Positions 1 through 8,241 of a DNA stretch of 29,574 nucleotides are shown here, one piece after another. The notes beneath the pieces were generated by a model. It saw nothing but the letters and a program-made list of their open reading frames with translations, had not been told where the DNA came from and did not search any database. Both the position numbers and the translations under genes were made by a program. Source of the stretch: CAZKUN01 sp964555935 (GTDB lineage Bacteria > Armatimonadota > Zipacnadia > Zipacnadales > VGFC01); the NCBI GenBank assembly GCA_964555935.1, contig CAZKUN010000101.1, positions 1 through 29,574 on the forward strand, read 5' to 3'. Position 1 is the first letter of the stretch. Every line of letters starts with the position of its first letter.

Positions 1-398
1 CGCGCCTCGCCCGCGTCGCTCGCCATCGCGACCAGCGTCTCGCCGGCCACCACCGACTTCTCCGGGTCCGATTCGGGATCTTGGGAGGCCCCGATCTCGC
101 TCGCGTCGATATTGGGACGCGCAAGGAGCCTTTGGCGTTGGCGAGCGAGATCCAGGGCCACGTGGGCTGCGATTCCGCGCAGCCAGGAGCTGAACGCGTC
201 GGGATTCCGCAAGTTCTTCAGCGTCGTGTACGCTCTGACGAAGGCCTCCTGCGCCGCGTCCTGCGCCTCGTCGCGCGGGCCGAGGTAATGGTAGCAGACC
301 GAGTAGACGGCGTCCTGATGGCGCTGCACCAGTGCAGAGAAGGCTTCACGGTCCCCGGCAAGAGTCGCTGTCACGAACTCTCTGTCCGTTGGCTCCAC
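1..398 (-). CDS. ECF-type RNA polymerase sigma factor, N-terminal part (runs off window edge)
   Basis: Reading the minus strand from a GTG at 398 gives an open frame to the window edge (132 codons seen). Residues about 20-87 look like sigma-70 region 2: an AFSALVQRHQDAVYSVCYHY stretch, then DAAQEAFVRAY (the region 2.2 core-binding motif), then FSSWLRGIAAHVALDLAR of the -10 recognition helices. Region 4 would lie beyond position 1. The start is well set: a TAA stop immediately precedes the GTG in frame, and a GAGG ribosome-binding site at 407-410 sits 8 bases upstream. Family members redirect RNA polymerase to stress or envelope promoters and usually pair with an anti-sigma factor, which may lie beyond the edge. 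The target regulon cannot be read from this sequence. Confidence 0.9.
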   Translation of the reverse strand, partial: MEPTDREFVTATLAGDREAFSALVQRHQDAVYSVCYHYLGPRDEAQDAAQEAFVRAYTTLKNLRNPDAFSSWLRGIAAHVALDLARQRQRLLARPNIDASEIGASQDPESDPEKSVVAGETLVAMASDAGEA

Positions 399-599
399 TT
401 ATAGCACCTCGCGCTTCACGTGTCCCAACCCCGAGTCGGCCCGCGCGCCAGGAACCCTACAGGATTATTGGCAGAGGGCCTCACTATCTTAGTGGGACGC
501 TCGATGGGATACGTTTGGTTCGTTTTCGCGAGGACAACCTAAACCCTAGTGGCGTGCGGCCGCGAGCACCTGGCGCCGGGGCAAGACGCACTCAGGTGC

Positions 600-628
600 T
601 TGAGCGTCATTGTGGTAATGGGTATCTT
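600..628 (+). promoter_or_regulatory. Possible sigma-70-like promoter before the metallophosphoesterase
   Basis: TTGAGC at 600-605 and TATCTT at 623-628 are separated by 17 bases; each matches four of six consensus positions. The predicted transcript would start only about 12 bases before the ATG at 647, which is very short, so the match may be chance. The rest of the 399-646 divergent gap shows nothing convincing except a small CACTA-TCT-TAGTG palindrome at 482-494. Confidence 0.2.
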
Positions 629-646
629 GTACTTGGGGGCCAATCC

Positions 647-1496
647 ATGCCGGGCAAGATGTCGCGCCGGAAGTGGTTGCTGGGAGGGGGCGCCTTCGTC
701 GCGTGCGCGGCGGGTGCGGTGGTGCTCGACGACAAGTGGGATCTGAAGCTCCACCGCGTGACCGTGGAGATCGAGAATCTCTCGCCCGCGTTTGATGGGT
801 TCACGATCGCGCACCTCACTGACCTACACCTCGGGCACCGGGTGCCGATTGAGTTCATCGAGGAGGCGGTCGTCCTTGCCAACAGCGCGCAGCCGGATGT
901 GGTGGCGCTTACGGGGGACTTCATCTCGCATGACCCGTCCCTCGGAGGCCAGTGCGCGGGGGGCGCTCCAGGCGCTGTCGCCCTCCGACGGCGTTTGGGG
1001 GGTGCTCGGGAATCATGACCACTGGGCCGATCCGTGGACGATATCAGAGGAATTCACGCGCGTCGGCATCGAGATGTTGACCAACAAGCAGCGCTACCTC
1101 TCGCGCGGCGACGCGGCGCTCCGAATTGCGGGGATCGACGACGCGGTCACGGGGAATGATGACATGCACGCAGCGCTCGGGCCGGTCGAGTACCAGCCGG
1201 GGCAACCACCGACCGTGCTCCTGATGCACCGCCCCGAGGAGATGGTCGAGGCGGCGGATCGCGAGGTGGATCTCGTATTAGCCGGCCACACGCACGGCGG
1301 GCAGATCGTGGTGCCCTTCTACGGCGCTCCGGTGATCCCGTCCGATGTGCATCGACGCTTCGCCGCCGGCCTCGAGCGCGTCCGCGACGACAGTCGGACG
1401 CAGATCTACGTGAGCAGCGGAGTGGGGATGGCGATCATGAAGGTGCGGATCAACTGCCGCCCGGAAGTGGCGCTGATCACCCTTACGAGCGCGTGA
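647..1496 (+). pseudogene. Tat-exported calcineurin-like metallophosphoesterase, one frameshift
   Basis: The start of the gene reads in one frame and the rest in the next; joined, they give about 282 residues. The N-terminus is Tat-like (MSRRKWLLGGGAF, about residues 5-17, then Ala/Gly-rich). Metal-site motifs are all present across the joint: D59-x-H61 in TDLHLGH, D91 in TGDF, N122-H123-D124 in GNHDHW, H194 in LLMHRPE, and H214-x-H216 in AGHTHGG. The order and length fit the YkuE/YaeI-like phosphoesterases, which act outside the membrane in Bacillus subtilis YkuE; the substrate here is unknown. ATG 659 is an alternative start that would begin directly at the Tat motif. The frames join if one C is removed from the CCC at 939-941. 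The 3' end overlaps the convergent PHP gene by 14 bases. All catalytic residues are intact, so a sequencing indel is as likely as a real lesion. Confidence 0.85.
939..941 (+). other. Frameshift site in the metallophosphoesterase (extra C)
   Basis: Upstream coding lies in one frame as far as GDFISHDPS and downstream coding resumes one base later as SEASARGALQALSPSDGVWG. Dropping one C of the CCC run restores a continuous protein with the motif spacing expected between GD and GNHD. The exact base is uncertain by a few positions. Confidence 0.75.
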
Positions 1497-3702
1497 CCCA
1501 GATCGGGCTCGACCACGCGCGGCATCCATCGGCTCTGGCGAGGTTTGAGGGGAGCATCTTGTCCTGGCCTTCCTGGTGGACGGTGACGTAGTAGAATGAC
1601 ACGCCGGTCGCGGGCGTGGGATCGGCCCACTCCACCGCCTCCTCATGGTCTGACAGTTCAGCTTCGTGCGCGATGCCCACCTGCCCCGTTTCGCAACTGC
1701 CCCGCCAGACTTCGAGCCTCGTCAGTGGCCGCGTGCCGCGGGCGATGACGGTAAGGGTGGCCGTGTCGTCGCACGTGATCTCAGAGCCCATCGGCGCGCC
1801 GTTCAGCCGCACGTCCAGCACCATTTTCGAGCCGCTGGTGGCGTACATTCGTCTGGCCCGGATGGCCTCGAAGATGCCCTCTCGCGTTAGCTCCTCCGCG
1901 TAGACCCCTGTCAGCGCGCCGCACAGGCCCGGATTGCGCCGGTGTGAATCGCTGCCCCCGACGAAACCCAGACGCCGCCCCGCGAGAAGATCGCGGTGGA
2001 ACGGCTCGGGCTTGTCGATGTAGTAATCCCACGCCGACGTGACCTCAAGCGCGGTCTCGGCCGGCGAATCGGTGAGCGTCCAGTCCCAGTGCTGGGTGAA
2101 GAGGATTCCACCGAGTTCGGCGATGCGGGCGGCCATCTGCTCAGTTGTCGGTTCGCCCGGATCGGTATGGCGAATCAACTCGCGAGCGTGAGGCAGCAGC
2201 ACGGTCCGATGGTCCGGATGTGAGCAGTTCTCCTTGTCCCATAGCGTCCACTCGAAGCCCGGCAGCGTGATGAACTCGTGGTCGCGGTTGAACGCGTCGG
2301 CCACCGTCATCGATGTCTCGAATTCGTGCGCCATCATCGGGCACTGGTAGCAATCGTTGTCGATCATCGCCACGAAGTCCAGTTGCGCCTTGTCGCGGGC
2401 ATAGCGCATGAATTCGTCGGGCTCGCCCTCGGCGTCGGTAGAGAGAGCCGAGTGGGCGTGCACGTCGCCGAAGTAGAGACCTTCAGGAGCCTCGACCTTG
2501 CTTGTCGGCAGCGTGATCGGCGTCCAGCGCGCCCAGTCATCGGTGGATGGATCCACGAGGTCCTTCTCCGGTGTCTCTCGGTCACCCGTGCAAAGTGGGA
2601 CCTGCTGAAGGTAGATGTCCCACGCATTGCGGTCCTTCGGCGGGCGGGAGGCGACCCAAACATCCATGCCCCGCGTCGTCGAGCACTCCGGCGCGTAGTA
2701 GACATGCCCCTGTGCTAGGCGCCTGGGTTTCGCCCATGGAGCGGCTTCGAATGGCAACGCAAGCAACTCGCCCTGAGAGACGGGGGCATCGGGGTCAACT
2801 TTGCGCTCCCACAGAAGCCATGGCAGCCCCTCCCAGTCCTCGCGGACCATCGGCGCTCGCCGGCGCCCGTTGTAGCCCCAGATCTGCTCGCGGGCGAGCA
2901 GGCTGTGGCAGATGTCGGCGGACTTCCTTGTCTCGCCCGGCCCCGCGGGGGCCCACCCGGTCTTCTCGGTGAATGTCATGCAGTGGAGGCTCCCCCACTG
3001 GTCGATGACACCGTCTGGATCGATCACGTCGGCAGATTGCACCCACGCGCAATGCAGCCAACCGTCAAGGTCACCCTCAACCGTGGGGAGAGTACTCCAG
3101 GTCGCGCCGTCGGAGAGCCTCTCTGCGTCCGACCAGCCGTCGTCGCAGTCCCAGCGGCGAGCGAAGACACGGAACATACCGTCGCTGTATTGGTCCCACA
3201 CGATGGCGTCGCCGAACACCCAGCTGCCGAGAGCCGGTCTCTGAGCGCCCCCGCCGCTGAGGATCTCATCACCGGCCGATTCACTCCAGCAATGGATGCG
3301 TTTCGTCACCGTATCCGTCCATGCAATCCAGAGCTGACCACTCCACATGGCCGCCGGTTGCCACGCATCCTGCGCGACGAGCAGCGGCTCGGACATCGCG
3401 CCATCGAGCGCAACATGGCGCGCCCAGACGGACCACTCGCCGCTCTCACAAGCGGCCCAGACGACGGCGAGGCCACTGTCGGTGGCGGCGAGCTGTGGGG
3501 GCGTGTTGGCGGACGTGTCGCCGCTGATCTGATGGGCCGGCGAGAGGTCGCCGGTGGCGGGATCGAAAGAACGTAGGCGAATCTCGTCACGGCGGCCCTC
3601 CAGGGCGCACCACGCGACCCACAGGCGCTCTCCCGCGCGAACGAGACTGGGGTGCGCGTCGTAGGCATCTGGACGGCCCGGCGTAATGTTGATCGGTTTC
3701 AT
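1483..3702 (-). CDS. PHP-superfamily (DUF3604-like) metallohydrolase with beta-propeller-like N-terminus
   Basis: 739 residues. The C-terminal part (about 405-600) has PHP motifs: H415-x-H417 in YFGDVHAHSALSTD, followed by FVAMIDND, a FTQHWDW segment, and D585-x-H587 in VGGSDSHRR. This matches DUF3604-type proteins, whose members bind a metal cluster and are presumed phosphoesterases or hydrolases; the substrate is not known. Residues about 15-390 carry repeated short strands of the kind LWVAW, LAVVWAA, LWIAWTD and LHCAWVQ, as in sialidase-like beta-propellers. The last about 110 residues look like an Ig-like beta domain. No signal peptide is visible, so it is probably cytosolic unless the start is misplaced. 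A GGAGAGAG ribosome-binding site precedes the ATG. It is divergent from the DUF6259 gene (68-base gap) and convergent with the metallophosphoesterase. Confidence 0.85.
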   Translation of the reverse strand: MKPINITPGRPDAYDAHPSLVRAGERLWVAWCALEGRRDEIRLRSFDPATGDLSPAHQISGDTSANTPPQLAATDSGLAVVWAACESGEWSVWARHVALDGAMSEPLLVAQDAWQPAAMWSGQLWIAWTDTVTKRIHCWSESAGDEILSGGGAQRPALGSWVFGDAIVWDQYSDGMFRVFARRWDCDDGWSDAERLSDGATWSTLPTVEGDLDGWLHCAWVQSADVIDPDGVIDQWGSLHCMTFTEKTGWAPAGPGETRKSADICHSLLAREQIWGYNGRRRAPMVREDWEGLPWLLWERKVDPDAPVSQGELLALPFEAAPWAKPRRLAQGHVYYAPECSTTRGMDVWVASRPPKDRNAWDIYLQQVPLCTGDRETPEKDLVDPSTDDWARWTPITLPTSKVEAPEGLYFGDVHAHSALSTDAEGEPDEFMRYARDKAQLDFVAMIDNDCYQCPMMAHEFETSMTVADAFNRDHEFITLPGFEWTLWDKENCSHPDHRTVLLPHARELIRHTDPGEPTTEQMAARIAELGGILFTQHWDWTLTDSPAETALEVTSAWDYYIDKPEPFHRDLLAGRRLGFVGGSDSHRRNPGLCGALTGVYAEELTREGIFEAIRARRMYATSGSKMVLDVRLNGAPMGSEITCDDTATLTVIARGTRPLTRLEVWRGSCETGQVGIAHEAELSDHEEAVEWADPTPATGVSFYYVTVHQEGQDKMLPSNLARADGCRAWSSPIWVTRS

Positions 3703-3719
3703 CCGCTCTCTCCGGGTGC

Positions 3720-3742
3720 GCAGGTCTAGGCGCGAGGCCTGC
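3720..3742. repeat. Inverted repeat in the divergent PHP/DUF6259 promoter gap
   Basis: GCAGGTCT (3720-3727) and AGGCCTGC (3735-3742) pair over 8 positions with one G-T wobble around a 7-base loop. It lies between the two divergent starts (3702 and 3771), so it could be an operator or a 5' hairpin. Its right arm shares an 11-mer, CGCGAGGCCTG, with 10932-10942, just upstream of the gene starting at 10969. Confidence 0.35.
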
Positions 3743-3770
3743 GGAAGCTGAATGCCGAGGTGATGGAACC

Positions 3771-6700
3771 ATGCTATCTCGTCTCATCTGGTTGCTTGGC
3801 GCGGCCACGCTCGCGGGCTCAGTCGTCGCCGCGGACGTCACGGTACAACTCCGCAATGATGGACGAGAGCTGTTTCAGCATGCCGCGGAGATCGACCTCG
3901 CAGAGCTTTCCGCGCGGGCATCGAGAGCGGGCGATCAAGCGCCCCAAGTCATGGATGCTGAGGGCAACCCCGTTGCCGCGCAGCTCATTGCCGATGATAG
4001 CCGGCTCCTGGTGCTCGTTGAGGGCCTGTGGAGGACGGGAGAGACGCGCGGCTTCAACGTTGGATGGGCCGAGTATGCCGACAACCGCGTTACCGACCTG
4101 GTGGTGGCGGAGACGGATGATGCGGTCGAGATCGACAACTCCTACCTTGGCGTGACCTATCCCAAGGTCGGTGGTGGGGGATTCCCCCGTGAGATCCGCT
4201 TCCCGGTCTCGGGCACGGTGGACTCCGGGTTTATGTTCGAGGATCGAGTATATGAGAAGCAGCGCCTTGGGTTCCCCGCCAAGGCGGATCCCACCGCGAC
4301 AGCGCGCGTGGTGACATCCGGACCGCTCCGGGTGACTATCGAGCAGCAGTTCAGATACGGCTCAGAGACTAAGCGCGCTCCGGGCGAGGCCGGAGCGACG
4401 TACCGTTGGAGCTACACCGCGCACTCGCCCGTCGTCACGGTAGACGCGCGTATCACGCGCGACGGTGACCTGGACTTCGTGTGGCCCGAGTTGCACTTCC
4501 TGCAGATCTCGCGCGATGACGTGAAGTTCAGCCGCTGGGCCGGCGGCGATCCGCTGGTTGAGGGCACTCTCGGGCCGGAATCGCACTCAGTACCCCTCGA
4601 CCAGTGGGGCGCGCTGATGAGCGGGCTCGATGCGCTCGGGATGGCCATCGAGGGCGGGCTGACGTTCTGGGATGGCACGACGGAGTACTACACCTACCTG
4701 CAGCGAGCGGAGTCGTGGTCGGGCCCGGAGCTGACGCGTCGCGCGGACCTGTACATCGGCCCAGCGCGCGAGCCCGCGCGGATCGGCCAGATCCTGCAGG
4801 CCAATGCTCAAATCGCGATGGCGGTGATCCAGAGCCCCGAGGAACGCGATACCGTGGCGGACGCCACGCTAGAGAATGGCCGGATGCGCCTGAGTTTCGC
4901 CCGTGGCCCGGACGGGGCCATCGGGCTGAGCCAGATCGAAGACCTAGGGACCGAGCGGCGCTTCATCCATGCTCAGACAGATGAGAACCTACTGATGTGG
5001 AGGCTGAATCTTCGCGACGCGGAGGGTGAGACGAGGATGTTCACCAGCCTTGAGGCGGGCCGATGTGAAGCGCGGGTCGCGGGCGACACGGCCAACTTTG
5101 TGTGGGCCGACATCGCCGACGTGAACCTGACCGTTGCCGTCGAGATCCGCCTACCCGAGGGCAGCGACCAGAGCCTCTGGCGCATCGACGTGGAGGATCG
5201 GGGGAAGACCTCGGGCGTGTATACCGTGCAGTTCCCGCTGATCGGCGGTTTGCTTGAGCCAGGGAAGTACGATCTCAGCGTCCCGAGGTCCAACTGGGGG
5301 ATCAAGTACGACAAGCTGACGGGAGCCCAGAGCGGGCGATATCCATCGGCCAACTGGCCGTTCCAGATGCTGCTCGCGAACGACGGCGATTCGGGACTGT
5401 ACCTCGCGTGTCACGACCCGCAGGCATGGCCGAAACAGTTCTACCTGCAGCCCGGCGGCGAGTTCCGGTTTGAGGTCTACGCCGAGGACGCCGGCAAGAT
5501 CCCGAACGGCTTCGAGACTCCGGGCGAGGTCGCCATCGGCGTCTATGAGGGCGATTGGTGGAAGGGCTGCAAGATGTACCGCGAATGGGCCCTTGCCAGC
5601 GCGTTGTGGACGCGAAAGGGCCCGGTCAGCCAACGCACCGACATGCCTGATAGCATCAAGGACCTGGCGCTCTGGTTCATCGACAACCACACGCGGGATG
5701 AAGTGGTCCCCGAGATGCTGAAGGCGCAGGACTTCTTCGACTTGCCGATCGGAGTCCACTGGTACAGTTGGCATGAAGTCCCATTTGACACGCACTACCC
5801 CGATTACTACCCGACCAAGCCGGGCTTCGCCGAGGGCGTGAAGGAGCTGACGGATCGCGGGATTCTGGCGATGCCGTACATCAACGGGCGCCTGCACGAC
5901 ATGGACATCCCGAGCTTCCCCGAGGCTGAGCCCTGGTGTACGAAGAACGAGAGCGGCGAGAACTCCATGGAGGTCTATCCGTCTCAGGCACGCCAGGCGA
6001 TCATGTGCCCATATACGGAATACTGGCAGAAGCGTATCAACGGGGTGATCGAGAGGCTCGTACACGAGAGCGGCGTGAACGCCGTCTACCTCGATCAGAT
6101 CGCGGCGGCGTGGGCGAAGCTCTGTTTCGACGAGAACCACGGCCATCCGGTCGGCGGCGGGAGCCACTGGGTGGACGGCTATCGGGAACTCCTGAAGCAG
6201 ACGAAGGAGATCGGTCGCCGCGATGGGCGGGAGACCGTTTTCACCACCGAGAACAATGCCGAACCGTACATGGATGGCGTGGATGCGTTCCTCATTTGGA
6301 ATCCACGCAACGAGGCCGAGATCCCGATGATGACGGCGGTCTACTCGGGCTACACGCTCTACTTCAGCAGTCCGCGGATGCAGAGCGGCGGCCCGCAGTC
6401 GTTCTGGATGGGCCAGGCGCGGGATTTCGCGTGGGGCTGCCAACTTGGGTGGATGTCGCCGGAGCAATTCAACCACGCGGGCTCCGTCGAAGGCATGCAC
6501 CTGAAGGAGCTAGGGCAGTACCGTGTGGCGACGCGCAAGTTCCTGACGTATGGCGAGTTATTGGGTGAACTTGATCTGCGGTTCATCGGCGATTCGGGGT
6601 TCCACACGTTCCCACTGCCAAAGGTCAGTGGCACATGGGACAACTGGACGGGCCCGCCGCAGGATGTGACGCTCCCGGCCGTGCAGACGGCCGTCTGGCG

Positions 6701-8210
6701 CGCCGAGGACGATACGCTTGGGATGTTCGTGGTCAATGTCTCGGACGCCACGCTCCCATGCGAGCTACGCCTTGATGCCGAGGCGTATGGCGGGTTCGAG
6801 TCTGAGGGGGACTGGTTGGAACTCAAGCGAATCTCGCCGGACGGAACTGAGGTCGCTGGTTATATGCCACGGGCAGCGTCTCGGCGCGTCGAAGTGCTGA
6901 AGCCCAACGAGGTCCTTGTCTACGAAGTGGCTCCCACCCAGAAGCTACCGAAACTCGCGAAGAAGGCCGATCGGTTGGGGCCAGACGCCGAACGCGCTCG
7001 GTGGGATGCCTGGTGCCTCATTCGGGGCTTCAGTTGGTCCATCGCGCTGCCGGTTCGGGTCGCGGAAGGCGATCACGTGGAGCCGAGTTTTGCGGCCGAC
7101 GCCCCGCCGGAGCGCGGCTTGCGGGTCCGATGCCGTGGCATGGATGACTGGGAGCCAGTCGAGGGCATGTACCCGGTGACGCTTCGGCGGGCGGTCGCAG
7201 GCTCAGAGCGGCTGTTTGGCGGGGACAGGCTTCCGCTGGCCGTCGAACTAGGTGACGGGCAGTCAACGGTTTCGCTGACATTCCCGTGGGAGTACACGGT
7301 GGCGCCCCCAACTGAGGTCTCAATTGAGGCCAGCAACCTGCGAGCCGGTGAGACGTCAGCGCTGGCCGTGCGCGTGCGACGCAACGCCGCGAGGACGGGT
7401 GAAGTCGTCATCGGCTTGCGCGTGCCGGCTGGCTGGGACCTCGACCCGGGCCCAATGTTGAGCGTCCGCGACTTGCAGCGTGGCGAGACGCGGCGCGTGT
7501 GGGTGAAAGTGACCGTGCCGCGCGATGCGGCGAGCGTCGCGGGGCTTGAGGCCTTTGTGATCGGCGAACGCGCCCGTGCGAGCGTCGGCGTAGACCCTCC
7601 CCGTCCGCGGGCTGAGGCCTCGCAAGCGAACGCGCCGCCAACAGTTGATGGCGATCTTGGAGAGTGGGCGGAAGTGGCGGCCGTCTCGCTCGATCCGGGT
7701 GGCGCCCGGGAATTCAAGGAGTATGGTGGGGCCGAGGACAAGTCGGGAAGCGTTAGAATGCAGTGGGATCAGCAGAATCTGTACGTCGCCATCGAAGTTA
7801 GGGACCAAGCTCACCACCAGCCGGGCCGGCACAAGGACATGTGGCAAGGCGACTGCGTCCAGATTGGCGTCCGGCCGGGCGGGGCGGCCCCGAAGCCCGG
7901 CTATGGCGGCGTGACGGAACTCGGCTTGGCGCTGACGCCGAGCGGCCCTGAAGTGTGGAAGTGGATGCCTGGGGAAGGTACCGTCGACGATGCGCAACTC
8001 GTGGCCAAGCCCACAGATGGCGGCATGGCGTACGAGGTCGCGATCCCATGGTCGGCGATTGGCATGACGCCCAGCGTGGGCACGGTCGCGGGCTTGGCCG
8101 TCACGCTAAACGACAGCGATGGCGATGGCTTCCGGGGATGGGTTGAGTGGGCAAGCGGGTTATGTGGCGCGAAAGATGCGGCTAAGTTCGGCCTGCTGGA
8201 GTTCAAGTAG
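3771..8210 (+). CDS. Exported DUF6259 glycosidase-like protein with C-terminal CBM9-like module
   Basis: 1479 residues with a clear signal peptide (MLSRLIWLLGAATLAGSVVA, cut before AD). Residues about 20-620 are beta-rich, as in the supersandwich domains before glycosidase barrels. Residues about 625-930 form a TIM-barrel region typical of DUF6259 proteins: DLALWFIDNHTRDEVVPEML, GVHWYSWHEVPFDTHYPDYY, ILAMPYINGRLHDMD, NAVYLDQIAAAW (D775) and FTTENNAEPYMDGVDAFL (E827). D775 and E827 are my candidates for nucleophile and acid/base by analogy with GH36/GH101-like barrels; this is not proven. Residues about 1177-1258 resemble the NEW3/Ig-like modules of alpha-galactosidases. Residues about 1286-1479 resemble a CBM9-like beta-sandwich (PTVDGDLGEWAEV, LYVAIEVRDQAH, YEVAIPWSAIG). 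The DUF4838 gene follows after 31 bases, so the two are probably co-transcribed. Substrate unknown, likely a plant or microbial polysaccharide. Confidence 0.88.
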   Translation: MLSRLIWLLGAATLAGSVVAADVTVQLRNDGRELFQHAAEIDLAELSARASRAGDQAPQVMDAEGNPVAAQLIADDSRLLVLVEGLWRTGETRGFNVGWAEYADNRVTDLVVAETDDAVEIDNSYLGVTYPKVGGGGFPREIRFPVSGTVDSGFMFEDRVYEKQRLGFPAKADPTATARVVTSGPLRVTIEQQFRYGSETKRAPGEAGATYRWSYTAHSPVVTVDARITRDGDLDFVWPELHFLQISRDDVKFSRWAGGDPLVEGTLGPESHSVPLDQWGALMSGLDALGMAIEGGLTFWDGTTEYYTYLQRAESWSGPELTRRADLYIGPAREPARIGQILQANAQIAMAVIQSPEERDTVADATLENGRMRLSFARGPDGAIGLSQIEDLGTERRFIHAQTDENLLMWRLNLRDAEGETRMFTSLEAGRCEARVAGDTANFVWADIADVNLTVAVEIRLPEGSDQSLWRIDVEDRGKTSGVYTVQFPLIGGLLEPGKYDLSVPRSNWGIKYDKLTGAQSGRYPSANWPFQMLLANDGDSGLYLACHDPQAWPKQFYLQPGGEFRFEVYAEDAGKIPNGFETPGEVAIGVYEGDWWKGCKMYREWALASALWTRKGPVSQRTDMPDSIKDLALWFIDNHTRDEVVPEMLKAQDFFDLPIGVHWYSWHEVPFDTHYPDYYPTKPGFAEGVKELTDRGILAMPYINGRLHDMDIPSFPEAEPWCTKNESGENSMEVYPSQARQAIMCPYTEYWQKRINGVIERLVHESGVNAVYLDQIAAAWAKLCFDENHGHPVGGGSHWVDGYRELLKQTKEIGRRDGRETVFTTENNAEPYMDGVDAFLIWNPRNEAEIPMMTAVYSGYTLYFSSPRMQSGGPQSFWMGQARDFAWGCQLGWMSPEQFNHAGSVEGMHLKELGQYRVATRKFLTYGELLGELDLRFIGDSGFHTFPLPKVSGTWDNWTGPPQDVTLPAVQTAVWRAEDDTLGMFVVNVSDATLPCELRLDAEAYGGFESEGDWLELKRISPDGTEVAGYMPRAASRRVEVLKPNEVLVYEVAPTQKLPKLAKKADRLGPDAERARWDAWCLIRGFSWSIALPVRVAEGDHVEPSFAADAPPERGLRVRCRGMDDWEPVEGMYPVTLRRAVAGSERLFGGDRLPLAVELGDGQSTVSLTFPWEYTVAPPTEVSIEASNLRAGETSALAVRVRRNAARTGEVVIGLRVPAGWDLDPGPMLSVRDLQRGETRRVWVKVTVPRDAASVAGLEAFVIGERARASVGVDPPRPRAEASQANAPPTVDGDLGEWAEVAAVSLDPGGAREFKEYGGAEDKSGSVRMQWDQQNLYVAIEVRDQAHHQPGRHKDMWQGDCVQIGVRPGGAAPKPGYGGVTELGLALTPSGPEVWKWMPGEGTVDDAQLVAKPTDGGMAYEVAIPWSAIGMTPSVGTVAGLAVTLNDSDGDGFRGWVEWASGLCGAKDAAKFGLLEFK

Positions 8211-8241
8211 CTCCCGACGCGACAGCTACGGAGGAAACACG

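Noticed and set aside
81..404. Plus-strand open frame at the left edge
   Set aside because: The minus strand here encodes a recognisable ECF sigma factor region 2 with a good start site.
482..494. CACTA-TCT-TAGTG palindrome in the sigma/metallophosphoesterase gap
   Set aside because: The arms are only 5 bases and no second copy was noticed; too weak to call an operator.
5151..6500. Long open frame (449 codons) on the minus strand
   Set aside because: It lies wholly inside the DUF6259 gene, has Arg/His/Pro-heavy composition and no family motif; it is a GC-rich shadow of the real frame.
8100..8150. Dockerin/EF-hand-like Asp-rich stretch (NDSDGDGF) at the end of the DUF6259 protein
   Set aside because: It occurs once, without the second repeat or helices of a dockerin, and fits the end of a CBM9-like module.
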